38,874 nucleotides of DNA from Verrucomicrobiota bacterium. GTDB taxonomy: Bacteria > Verrucomicrobiota > Verrucomicrobiia > Verrucomicrobiales > Akkermansiaceae. This document shows, in pieces, positions 9,948 to 17,066 of the stretch. The position numbers and the translations under genes are program-made. The stretch's first letter is position 1; every line of letters begins with the position of its first letter. Below the pieces are notes generated by a model. That model was not told the DNA's origin. It saw only the letters and a program-made list of their open reading frames with translations, and did no database searches. Location: contig JAPLUI010000394.1 in NCBI GenBank assembly GCA_026397725.1, forward strand, positions 1 to 38,874, in the 5' to 3' direction.

Positions 9948-10631
9948 TCAATGGACTCGTCCAGGCGGTGCGGGCGAGGGTGCGGGTGATTTTGCAGGTG
10001 CCGCAGGGGACGGTGGCTGGACGGTGGGAACGACTTGTTCTGGTGTGAGTGAAAACGATCTTTCTGCCCCCTGATTGAGAAATTGAATCCGCGCAAGTAG
10101 ATAGGTTGCCACGCATGCAAGCCGCTCCTCAATAGCAGGACGCTGGGGAACTTCGCTCTTTTTCGGCTCTTTCGACCTACCGCTGAGGCTCTCTTCCAAC
10201 TGTCGTGCACTCAAGGATTTGTAACTGAACAGGTTCTGACGGTGGATGAACTCATTCCTATCTGATCCCTTCACACAGAAATAGTAATCATTTCCTCCAA
10301 GATCATACGCAAATGGATCTTCTGCTGGTATCAGATGGCCGATAACAGGTGAAAGCAGACCTCGGATGAAAGCGGTTTCGGATTCACCGATGACTATCGT
10401 TTTCCCGTCTCCCCACGCTATGGTACCACCCTTTCGCTGCGAGTCAATATACAAGGCAATAAGAACCCCTCGCTGTGCACCCTCAGACTCGCTGACATAA
10501 AGGCCAACCACGAAGTCTGGGCGTGAAGTTACGGACAGAGGAAAAAACTTCGTTCCAACAAAATCTTCGGCACAGGCACGCTCAAAGTAGGAGGTGACCT
10601 GCAGAACTATGAACAGGACAATTAATTTCAT
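9948..10631 (-). CDS. Exported protein, candidate immunity partner of the Rhs toxin
   Basis: 227 residues. The N-terminus is a signal peptide (MKLIVLFIVLQVTSYFERACA), the middle has no family I recognise, and the last 30 residues are rich in Pro and Ala. The start codon lies 1 nt after the stop of the Rhs gene upstream, the tight spacing typical of toxin-immunity pairs. Base composition is low in GC (two lines counted by eye gave about 38 and 45 percent), unlike the roughly 60 percent of nearby Rhs core DNA, and it shares this with the toxin tail. Position and composition suggest an immunity protein acting outside the cytoplasm; this is inference and no motif confirms it. Confidence 0.6.
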   Translation of the reverse strand: MKLIVLFIVLQVTSYFERACAEDFVGTKFFPLSVTSRPDFVVGLYVSESEGAQRGVLIALYIDSQRKGGTIAWGDGKTIVIGESETAFIRGLLSPVIGHLIPAEDPFAYDLGGNDYYFCVKGSDRNEFIHRQNLFSYKSLSARQLEESLSGRSKEPKKSEVPQRPAIEERLACVATYLLARIQFLNQGAERSFSLTPEQVVPTVQPPSPAAPAKSPAPSPAPPGRVH

Positions 10632-10632
10632 T

Positions 10633-12579
10633 TTATTTCATGGTTGACAGTATCTCAGCTTTCAATGCTTCTATATTGTCAGCATTAGGCTTCGTCGAAG
10701 GATTGCAAGGACAGGGCTGACTCCTAGCCGGGATGGCCTTCCCTTCCTTGATCTCAAAACTCTTGTTGGCGTGGCCTGGGGTAATGTCAATTGCCTCGTG
10801 GTTACCTCCCCGAGTTTGGCCTGGAAGGTTTATGTCAATGTTGAGCTTTGAAGGAAGCTGAACCTCTCCCTTTTTCCCGTACCATCCATTCCCCCATGCA
10901 GTGGCCACAAAAGTATTATTCTGTCTCGCAACCGCCATATCACCTGTACCCACGCGCTTTTCATCTCCGCCTTCCGAGGTTCCAGATGCAGCCAAGCCGC
11001 TGGGGTGTGAATGGTACACGCCAACCCTGACTTCCGTCTCCTTGCAGCCCTCTGCCTTCCCCTTCTTGATGAAATTGTCAAGAATAAGTAGATGAAATTG
11101 GGTTGTGGACGGGGTGTCAAACTGTTTGTTTTGCTCGTGCATTTCCTCGATTTGAAGTAATACGGTGGAAACTGGAGCAGTTGTTCGGAACTGCCATTGT
11201 TTTGTCACCGCATCACAATGCGCGCAAATCAGGCCCCCGAACTCTGTCTTCAACCCCCCTTTAATAAGATGCTCAAGATATTTTTTGAACGAAGCCAGTA
11301 GCGCGTCTCTCACAATCGGATAGGCAGGGTGATTCAGTGGAATTGAGCCAATAAGATCAACACTATCCACGCCATCATTCCCCACAAACCCATATAGGTT
11401 CAGTCCCCCATCTTCGCCAAGCGGGTCCCGCGACGGCCACCTGCCCGTGAGCGGATCATACCACCTGTACCCGTAGTAGTAGAGGCCTGTGTCGGCATCG
11501 CGAGGTTTGGTGGAGAAGCCGTAGGGCTGTTCGTAGGCATAGCCGGAGGTGTCAGCGTCGGCAGCGGTGGGGTTAAGCTGAATGCCGAATCCGTCGTAGG
11601 CGTAGCTCGCGACGGTGGCGCTGTCGTTGTCGAAGAGCCGGATGAGGTTGCCGTTGCCATCAAAGGCGGGGTAGATGATTTCTCCTTCCTTGGCGCTGCC
11701 GTTGCCCGGCTGCTCGTGGATGGCGAGGAGGCCGCCGACGCCACCGGCACCCTGGAGGCTGCCGCTGAGATCGAGACCCCAGGTGTATGTGCGTTGCAGG
11801 GCGAAAGCGCCAGGTTCGGCAGATGAATTGGCGTACTCCGCGACGGGGTTCCAGCCATCGAAGACATAGAGGGTGGTGGCGGTTCCCACCGTTTTGGCGA
11901 TACGCCGGCCGTTAGGGTCGTAGTGGTAGGTGGTGGGGCCACTGGTGCCGACTTGGACTTCGATGAGGCGGTTCTCGGCATCCCAGACGAGTTCGGAGGC
12001 TTCACCGGGGGCGGCGGGAAGCGGGCCGGATTCCAGGTTACCGTCGGCATCGTGGAGGACGGTGACAGGGGCGGCCCCGGGCAGGGTGACCTGGCCGTAC
12101 TGGTTGAGCGGGTTGGCACCCGAAGCCCCGCCGGAACTTGCAAAGTAGGAGCCGAGACTCCCACCGGTGGCAACGGTGGGGTCGGTGAGACCTTGGGAGG
12201 TGATCACGCGGTTGCCAATACCATCGTACTTATAGCCGCGGTCATGGGTGGCACTGGGGGTGCCCTCCGACACGAGTTCGCCCCGGTTGTTGTAGGCCCA
12301 GGCACGTGATACCGGGCCGATGACCTTCTGGCCGGTTTCCGTCATGGCACTCCGCTGGCTGATCGCGTTGACGGTGTAGCCGGTTTTGGCGAGAGTGGCA
12401 CCAAGGGTGTCGCGATTGTCCTTCCAGCTTAGGACGTCACGGGTGGGTTCCCACTGGTTGATGACATCATGGGCGGGACCGAGAACTTTTTCAAGAAGCG
12501 AGGTGCTATTTTCGAGATAGCGGTATTCGAAAGCAGCGACAAGTGTCGTGCTAATCCGGAAAAGCGAGTTGGAGTTCAT
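10633..12579 (-). CDS. Short Rhs protein with JAMM/JAB-like C-terminal toxin domain
   Basis: 648 residues from an ATG at 12579 that overlaps the upstream stop by 4 nt (ATGA). The frame is also open further upstream, but that sequence is an out-of-frame reading of the neighbouring gene. YD-repeat sequence (YKYDGIGNRVITSQG, VLHDADGNLESG, DAENRLIEVQ) leads to the core at about 370-410 (YYYGYRWYDPLTGRWPSRDP, GGLNLYGFVGN). The variable tail of about 237 residues carries Glu446 (KTEFGGLI), His523-x-His525 (VYHSHPSG) and Asp547 (GTGDMAVAR), the residue order of a JAMM metallopeptidase as in JAB or DUF4329-type Rhs tails; the His-to-Asp spacing is longer than usual. The tail is AT-richer than the core, suggesting exchange. 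The N-terminal export region is missing. Product activity is inferred. Confidence 0.8.
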   Translation of the reverse strand: MNSNSLFRISTTLVAAFEYRYLENSTSLLEKVLGPAHDVINQWEPTRDVLSWKDNRDTLGATLAKTGYTVNAISQRSAMTETGQKVIGPVSRAWAYNNRGELVSEGTPSATHDRGYKYDGIGNRVITSQGLTDPTVATGGSLGSYFASSGGASGANPLNQYGQVTLPGAAPVTVLHDADGNLESGPLPAAPGEASELVWDAENRLIEVQVGTSGPTTYHYDPNGRRIAKTVGTATTLYVFDGWNPVAEYANSSAEPGAFALQRTYTWGLDLSGSLQGAGGVGGLLAIHEQPGNGSAKEGEIIYPAFDGNGNLIRLFDNDSATVASYAYDGFGIQLNPTAADADTSGYAYEQPYGFSTKPRDADTGLYYYGYRWYDPLTGRWPSRDPLGEDGGLNLYGFVGNDGVDSVDLIGSIPLNHPAYPIVRDALLASFKKYLEHLIKGGLKTEFGGLICAHCDAVTKQWQFRTTAPVSTVLLQIEEMHEQNKQFDTPSTTQFHLLILDNFIKKGKAEGCKETEVRVGVYHSHPSGLAASGTSEGGDEKRVGTGDMAVARQNNTFVATAWGNGWYGKKGEVQLPSKLNIDINLPGQTRGGNHEAIDITPGHANKSFEIKEGKAIPARSQPCPCNPSTKPNADNIEALKAEILSTMK

Positions 12580-13475
12580 CGGGCGGCGGCGGGTTCGGAT
12601 TTCACCGCTTTGCCTCCCACATGCCAGGACCTGAGCACAATGTCCCTGGGCTTGGGCGGATTGGCCTTGAGTTCCGCCTCGCGCTGGAGGCGGGCACGCT
12701 CGCGGCCTTCGCAGGCGGCATTGAGGCGTTGGAACTCGCTGTTGTAGATGTCGTGGAGCGATTGGATGGGAACGAGCGAATCGGCGGCGGGCGGGCTGCC
12801 GGCGACGCTGAAGGTGGCCGGGCCGGCGGGAAACTCCGGGATTTCCGGGCCGTGGTATTCGCGGCCATGCGCAAGCTGGAAAGCCGCCATGCGGTCGAGG
12901 TCCACGCTGCTCCACATCATGAGCAGGCTGCGGGCTTGGCCGTCGGTGGCAATGAACGAGCCAATGCCGGAGAGCAGGGCAAAGTCGGCGGATGACCAGC
13001 AGGTGACGGGTTCGCCGGATGCGCCGGGCCAGTATCTGACGAGCGTGCGCGGCGGCACGTCCTTGGAGCGGTAAACCGTGGCGCTGAGGAGGAGCAGGCG
13101 CGGTGCGGGACATTGCGTGCGGCAGGCGGCGAGCCGCGCCTCGAAGGCGGCACCATCAACGCCTGCGGCGGGCGGCGCGGGCACGGGGGGCGGTGGCAGC
13201 GCGACGGGCGTGATCCGTTGGATGGTGATGGTGCGGCCGCCTTGCCGGTGGGTGGTGGTGGCGAGGATGTCCTTGCCGGGAACGACGAACCCGGGCCTCG
13301 GCGGCGCGGGCGGCGGCGGCGTGCCGTCCGGAACATTCCCGAGAATGCGGGCGGTCACGGGCGGGGCGACCGCTGGCACGACCGACTCCGGGGCATCGGT
13401 GGCATCCGCGACCTGGGCGCGGACGGACGCGGCGATGGTCATGACGGCTACAAACACGAATCGGATTGCATTCAT
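12576..13475 (-). CDS. Exported Pro-rich protein upstream of the Rhs gene
   Basis: 299 residues with a signal peptide (MNAIRFVFVAVMTIAASVRAQ). A Pro/Ala-rich linker spans about 30-110 (DGTPPPPAPPRPG, ALPPPPVPAPPAAG). A compact region with three Cys follows at about 115-270 (CRTQCPAPRLLLLSATVYRS, VTCWSSADFALLSGIGSFI), then a charged C-terminus (CEGRERARLQREAELKANPP). I do not recognise the family. Its stop overlaps the Rhs start by 4 nt, so the two are probably translated together and this protein may help present or export the Rhs product (inference). Codon use is high-GC, like the rest of the chromosome and unlike the toxin tail. Confidence 0.75.
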   Translation of the reverse strand: MNAIRFVFVAVMTIAASVRAQVADATDAPESVVPAVAPPVTARILGNVPDGTPPPPAPPRPGFVVPGKDILATTTHRQGGRTITIQRITPVALPPPPVPAPPAAGVDGAAFEARLAACRTQCPAPRLLLLSATVYRSKDVPPRTLVRYWPGASGEPVTCWSSADFALLSGIGSFIATDGQARSLLMMWSSVDLDRMAAFQLAHGREYHGPEIPEFPAGPATFSVAGSPPAADSLVPIQSLHDIYNSEFQRLNAACEGRERARLQREAELKANPPKPRDIVLRSWHVGGKAVKSEPAAAR

Positions 13476-13876
13476 TGGTCCTGACTCAGGCCATATTCAA
13501 ACGCCCCGGCGAGGTCAACACGAAAATCAATTATTTTCTGCTGGAGCGGAAAACATGCGGCACCGGGCCAGATGGCGGCGCATTGAAGAATTCCTCGTCC
13601 ATTAGGGAGGGAGCTTGATGGGTGAGGAGCCAAGCGCGATGCCATTCCAGAATTCCTGATCGGGGGAATTGAAACCCTGATGGTTGCGTTGCGGGGCCGG
13701 AAAATGAGTTGGCACCTTGGGGGAAAAGCACTAAGCACGAAACTCTAAACGAACCAGCGTGCCGTTGGCGCGAAAAGGTGCCAGTCATCTTCCGCCCGGA
13801 TCAGGAACTCAGCATTCGCGGCATTCTGGTCGCCCCGGCAGCTGGGCCAGTTTGGGCGCGGCGAGGTCGCCGTGCG
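13476..13876. other. Gene-free stretch with inverted and direct repeats
   Basis: About 400 bp upstream of the Rhs operon and downstream of the gene ending at 13877. It contains copy 2 of the 19-bp direct repeat (13792-13810), a degenerate inverted relative of it near 13650-13668 (GAATTCCTGATCGGGGGAA), and a 9-bp perfect inverted repeat (TGGCACCTT at 13710-13718, AAGGTGCCA at 13775-13783). The promoter of the Rhs operon should lie here, but I could not pick one with confidence. Confidence 0.5.
13792..13810. repeat. 19-bp direct repeat, copy 2
   Basis: Identical to 7887-7905 and in the same orientation, 5.9 kb apart. It is downstream of the gene at 13877-15322 and upstream of the Rhs operon, so the two copies bracket the Rhs island. 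Confidence 0.6.
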
Positions 13877-15322
13877 CTACCTTGGCCGGGAGTCCAACTT
13901 GCCGGGCAGCTCCGGCGGCAGGCCGAGGGGCAGGCCGAGGGGCAGCGTGGAAGGGGTCTCAGCGGTCTTGCGGGCGAAGATTTTATCGATGCGGTCGAGG
14001 TATTTTGAGAGGTTGTCCTCGCGGTTGTGGGGATGGTCTTGCAAGCGTTCCTTGAGGCGGAGGTAATCTTCAAACACCCCGCTGATTTCGCGGGCGCGGG
14101 TGATTTCAAACCAGTCCAGATAATCGCGGGCACGGATGGCCTTGGCGGTCATGGTGGTGCGGGTTTGCTGCAGGCCTGCGAGTTGGGCGGCGGTTGGTTT
14201 GGTCTTGTTGCGGGCGATGGCGCCGAGGGCGATCTGATATTCCGCGATGAGCGGGCGGTAGGACGGAAAACAGCGGTAGCTGAGGCGCACCAGCGAATCC
14301 TGCGCCAGTCTAACTGCTTCGACGCGCTCGGGGTCCTTGAGGTCGGCGAGTTCCTGCCAGGCGCTTAGCGGCTTGCGCTGCGTGATGCCATCGGCGGTGC
14401 GGAAGTTCAGGTGCAGGGCATCGTCGAGTGTCGCCTCGGTTTCGGCAATGGTTAGAACCTCGGTGAGGGTGGGGGTGGTCATCGCGGCGAGCTGCAGTGC
14501 CCACCATTTGGCCAAGCTGGTGGCGGAGAGATTGAGGTCCGGGAAATGGCGGCGCAGCAGGGTGGGCATCTCGCCCTCGAAGGCGGCAGCTTCCGTGAGG
14601 AACGAGCGGAATCCATCGCGGCCCTGCGGTTGTTCCAAGAGGGCCATCACGAGTGCCCCGGAGGACACCCTGAAGGCGGCCCGCATGGCTCCGTCCAGGT
14701 CCTCATAGCTGCCTTCGTCGATGGCGAAGAGTTCGTCCAGCTTGTAGAGGCCGCCGTGTTTGAAGAGTGCCTCATAGAGCCGTCGGTCGCTACGTTTCAT
14801 CCGCCATGCGGTGGCCTCCCGCAGGCCATCGACCAACCACGGTGCGACCACCAGCGGGGTTTGCGGCTGCTCGGGCGGGCGTCCGCGCAAGGCACGCTCG
14901 TAGAGCAGGGCGGCGGTGGCGGTGTGCTTGAATGGTTCCATCTCGAGGCCATGGCTGAGATGCACATCCAGCCGCAGAGCAAAGCCCGTCTCGCTGAAAT
15001 TGAGTTTCAGGGCGACTGATCTGGGCGGCAGCGGATCGCCCTGCTTGCCGTGCAGGAAAATCGAGACCGGCACCTTCCACTCGTCCTTTTCCCCGGTGAG
15101 TTGCAACAACTCGTCCTTGGCATCCTCGGCGATCATGGCCACCGTCCCACGCACCAGGCCATCAGCCCCGCTCACGCGGAACTGCCCGCTGCGACTCGTC
15201 GCCCGGCTCGGGGCCGGGGCCGGGGCGGTGGGGACTTCCGGCACCGGCACGGCTCGCGGCGGCTCCCCTGCCGGGGCGGCGGCGGCACCAAGCACAAACG
15301 CGATGAGGAAAGCCGGCTGCAT
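13877..15322 (-). CDS. Exported protein of unknown function, alpha-helical
   Basis: 481 residues with a signal peptide (MQPAFLIAFVLGAAAAPAGE) and a Pro-rich linker to about residue 45. The segment LVVAPWLVDGLREATAWRMKRSDRRLY near residue 160 recalls the helix after the active site in peptidase-MA-like proteins (usual form LxxGLAxxxE), but no HExxH zinc motif is present, so no catalytic role can be claimed. The C-terminal third is charged and helical; the end has a short Pro-Leu-Gly-Leu repeat (LPLGLPLGLPPELPG). The upstream gene starts 18 bp away on the same strand, so the two probably form an operon. Function unknown. Confidence 0.75.
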   Translation of the reverse strand: MQPAFLIAFVLGAAAAPAGEPPRAVPVPEVPTAPAPAPSRATSRSGQFRVSGADGLVRGTVAMIAEDAKDELLQLTGEKDEWKVPVSIFLHGKQGDPLPPRSVALKLNFSETGFALRLDVHLSHGLEMEPFKHTATAALLYERALRGRPPEQPQTPLVVAPWLVDGLREATAWRMKRSDRRLYEALFKHGGLYKLDELFAIDEGSYEDLDGAMRAAFRVSSGALVMALLEQPQGRDGFRSFLTEAAAFEGEMPTLLRRHFPDLNLSATSLAKWWALQLAAMTTPTLTEVLTIAETEATLDDALHLNFRTADGITQRKPLSAWQELADLKDPERVEAVRLAQDSLVRLSYRCFPSYRPLIAEYQIALGAIARNKTKPTAAQLAGLQQTRTTMTAKAIRARDYLDWFEITRAREISGVFEDYLRLKERLQDHPHNREDNLSKYLDRIDKIFARKTAETPSTLPLGLPLGLPPELPGKLDSRPR

Positions 15323-15340
15323 GAGCGGAGGGCGGATGGA

Positions 15341-16063
15341 TCAATGGGTGTCGGTGACGGTCTTGGTCGGCACCCGCGGGTCGAGCGTCAAGCGTCCGTC
15401 GTGGATTTCGATGCGTGTCATTTCCTCGAAGCCCAGGCGGAATTCCTCGGGAAACATCGCCGCCAGGTGCTTGAATGACGGCATGACCAGCAGCAGGAAG
15501 CCCTGCGGCACGAGCAGTTTGCCGAAACGCCCGCCACATTTGGGAAATGGCAGATACTCATGATACGGCCCGCCATGAAATTGAACCACGGTTTTAGCGC
15601 CTTTCTCACTCTCCGTCTGTTCGATTGTCACAAACATCGAAACGGTGAAGGGTTTGCCCATCACCTTGCGTTCCAGCACCACTTCCGCCCGGCCGTCCTC
15701 GAGGCGCACCCATACGCCATCCAGGGAGACCCGGTCGGCAAGAAGACCGCCCTGCTTGACTTTAAGCACCCCGAGCAGCCATTGATTGATCTCGCCTTCG
15801 GTGAGAGTGACCGGATAGGAGCGGTCCAGCGACGTCTGCAACATCATCCGGAGGTCCCGCCGCAACAGCGCCCGCGAATCCGGCGCATAACCCTGAATGT
15901 CTCCCAAGTACTGAGGCTGGGCCATGTAATGGATCGAGAAGCCCAAACCCACCGCAAAGAGCAGCAACAGGAGCACGATCAATCTGGGAAAACAGCCCCG
16001 CGGTTTCACTGCGGCTGGGGTGTTGTCATTCTCCTGGTCCTTGTTCTCGGCGGGCATGGCCAT
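15341..16063 (-). CDS. Single-pass membrane protein of unknown function
   Basis: 240 residues: a short polar cytoplasmic N-terminus, one transmembrane helix at about 27-47 (RLIVLLLLLFAVGLGFSIHY), then an extracytoplasmic domain. That domain has an LTEGEINQWL segment near 106-115 and a beta-rich part (GVWVRLEDGRAEVVLERKVM). LTEGEIN-type segments followed by strands occur in several lipid- or membrane-associated exported proteins, but I cannot name the family. It sits 18 bp upstream of the gene at 13877-15322, and its promoter should be in 16064-16250, shared divergently with aat. Confidence 0.75.
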   Translation of the reverse strand: MAMPAENKDQENDNTPAAVKPRGCFPRLIVLLLLLFAVGLGFSIHYMAQPQYLGDIQGYAPDSRALLRRDLRMMLQTSLDRSYPVTLTEGEINQWLLGVLKVKQGGLLADRVSLDGVWVRLEDGRAEVVLERKVMGKPFTVSMFVTIEQTESEKGAKTVVQFHGGPYHEYLPFPKCGGRFGKLLVPQGFLLLVMPSFKHLAAMFPEEFRLGFEEMTRIEIHDGRLTLDPRVPTKTVTDTH

Positions 16064-16125
16064 AGATTATCACAGTCCCCCCACCTTGCCTAGGCGATCT
16101 TGAGGCAGCCCCGGGCAGGGGTGCA

Positions 16126-16139
16126 TGACAAAAATGTCA
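16126..16139. promoter_or_regulatory. Palindrome TGACA-AAAA-TGTCA, possible operator
   Basis: A perfect 5-bp dyad around a 4-nt A spacer, 62 bp upstream of the minus-strand start at 16063 and about 215 bp upstream of aat. The form fits a dimeric transcription factor site. No regulator gene is adjacent, so its role is a guess. Confidence 0.35.
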
Positions 16140-16182
16140 GAACGATCCCGTGATGCCGAAAGCTGGCGGGCGGGCGTCTCAA

Positions 16183-16205
16183 GGAGCGGCGGACTCCGCT
16201 CCGCC
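16183..16205. repeat. Solitary REP-like palindrome with GGAGCG head
   Basis: Two overlapping alternative hairpins: GGAGCGG/CCGCTCC (16183-16189 and 16196-16202) and GGCGGA/TCCGCC (16188-16193 and 16200-16205). It is preceded by TCAA, giving TCAAGGAGCGG, which matches the head of the palindromes inside leuS (TCAAGGAG[CT]G). It is probably a related REP family member lying alone between divergent genes. Confidence 0.55.
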
Positions 16206-16207
16206 GT

Positions 16208-16267
16208 GGCCCATGAGGTGAGCCAATGAGCGGAGGGGAACCGCTTTTCCTTGTCACCTCATGGGCC
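16208..16267. repeat. 14-bp perfect inverted repeat upstream of aat
   Basis: GGCCCATGAGGTGA (16208-16221) and TCACCTCATGGGCC (16254-16267) pair perfectly around 32 nt. The pair directly follows the REP-like palindrome and ends about 85 bp before the aat start. It may be the ends of a small decayed element or a structured leader of aat. Confidence 0.6.
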
Positions 16268-16352
16268 AGGGCGATTCGGAGATCACCCCGCCGTGCAGCC
16301 GACCCGCAAGCCGGTCTTGGCAAACGGCGTGGAAGTGTCAGACTCGGCGCGA

Positions 16353-16946
16353 ATGGCCGCGATCATCCCACCCCAGGTCCTGCTCAACGCGTATGCGCAA
16401 GGGGTTTTCCCGATGGCGGGAGCGGGGGATATCGCATGGTATCGCCCGGGAACCCGCGGCTTGCTGCCGCTGGACGGGCGGTTTCACATCCCGCACGGGT
16501 TGCAGCGTACCCTCAAGCGCCGGACCCTCGAAGTCCGTTGGAATACCGCGTTCCGGGAAGTCATGCTGGGGTGTGCGGAACGGGACGAGACGTGGATTGA
16601 TGAGGTGATCTTGGAGAGTTATTGTTTGCTGCATCGGCTCGGGTACGCGCATTCGGTGGAATGTTGGGATCAGGACGGCTTGCAGGGCGGGCTCTATGGG
16701 GTGGCCCTCCGCGGCGCGTTTTTTGGCGAAAGCATGTTTTGCCGGAAGACCGACGCCTCGAAAATCGCGTTGGTGGAATTGGTGACGCGCCTGCGCCAAG
16801 GCGGGTTTGTGTTGTTAGACACGCAATGGCTAACGGACCATTTGCGGCAGTTCGGCGGCTACGAGATGCCGCGCAAACAATACGAACGGGCCCTGGCGGC
16901 AGCCCTGAAGGTGGATGGCGGCTTGCCCTTTCCGCTTGAGGCTTGA
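16353..16946 (+). CDS. aat: Leucyl/phenylalanyl-tRNA-protein transferase
   Basis: 197 residues. It transfers Leu or Phe from aminoacyl-tRNA to proteins with an N-terminal Arg or Lys, creating N-degrons for ClpS/ClpAP in the cytoplasm. Family hallmarks in order: LLNAYAQGVFPMA, IAWYRPGTRGLLPLD, FHIPHGLQRTLKR, TWIDEVILESYCLLHRLGYA, HSVECWDQDGLQGGLYGVAL, GAFFGESMFCRKTDASKIAL and LLDTQWLTDHLRQFGGYEMP. I chose the ATG at 16353 because family members start just before the LLNAYxxGxFPM segment. An in-frame TTG at 16251 would add 34 residues without family character and would run into the inverted repeat. The gene stands alone, divergent from the 15341-16063 gene. Confidence 0.93.
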   Translation: MAAIIPPQVLLNAYAQGVFPMAGAGDIAWYRPGTRGLLPLDGRFHIPHGLQRTLKRRTLEVRWNTAFREVMLGCAERDETWIDEVILESYCLLHRLGYAHSVECWDQDGLQGGLYGVALRGAFFGESMFCRKTDASKIALVELVTRLRQGGFVLLDTQWLTDHLRQFGGYEMPRKQYERALAAALKVDGGLPFPLEA

Positions 16947-17066
16947 AGGGACGCAGGCATTCCCATGCTCCGTTTTCCCAGGACCCGCGAAATTCGGGGT
17001 GGCATCCCCGCCCGAACGCGCTAGATTCCGCTCGGCAATTCTCACCCCCCCTGCCCAGCCCCCTCC

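Noticed and set aside
12580..13113. N-terminal extension of the Rhs gene
   Set aside because: The frame is open, but this part is an out-of-frame reading of the 12576-13475 gene, with shadow composition rich in Pro, Arg and His; the ATG at 12579 fits better.
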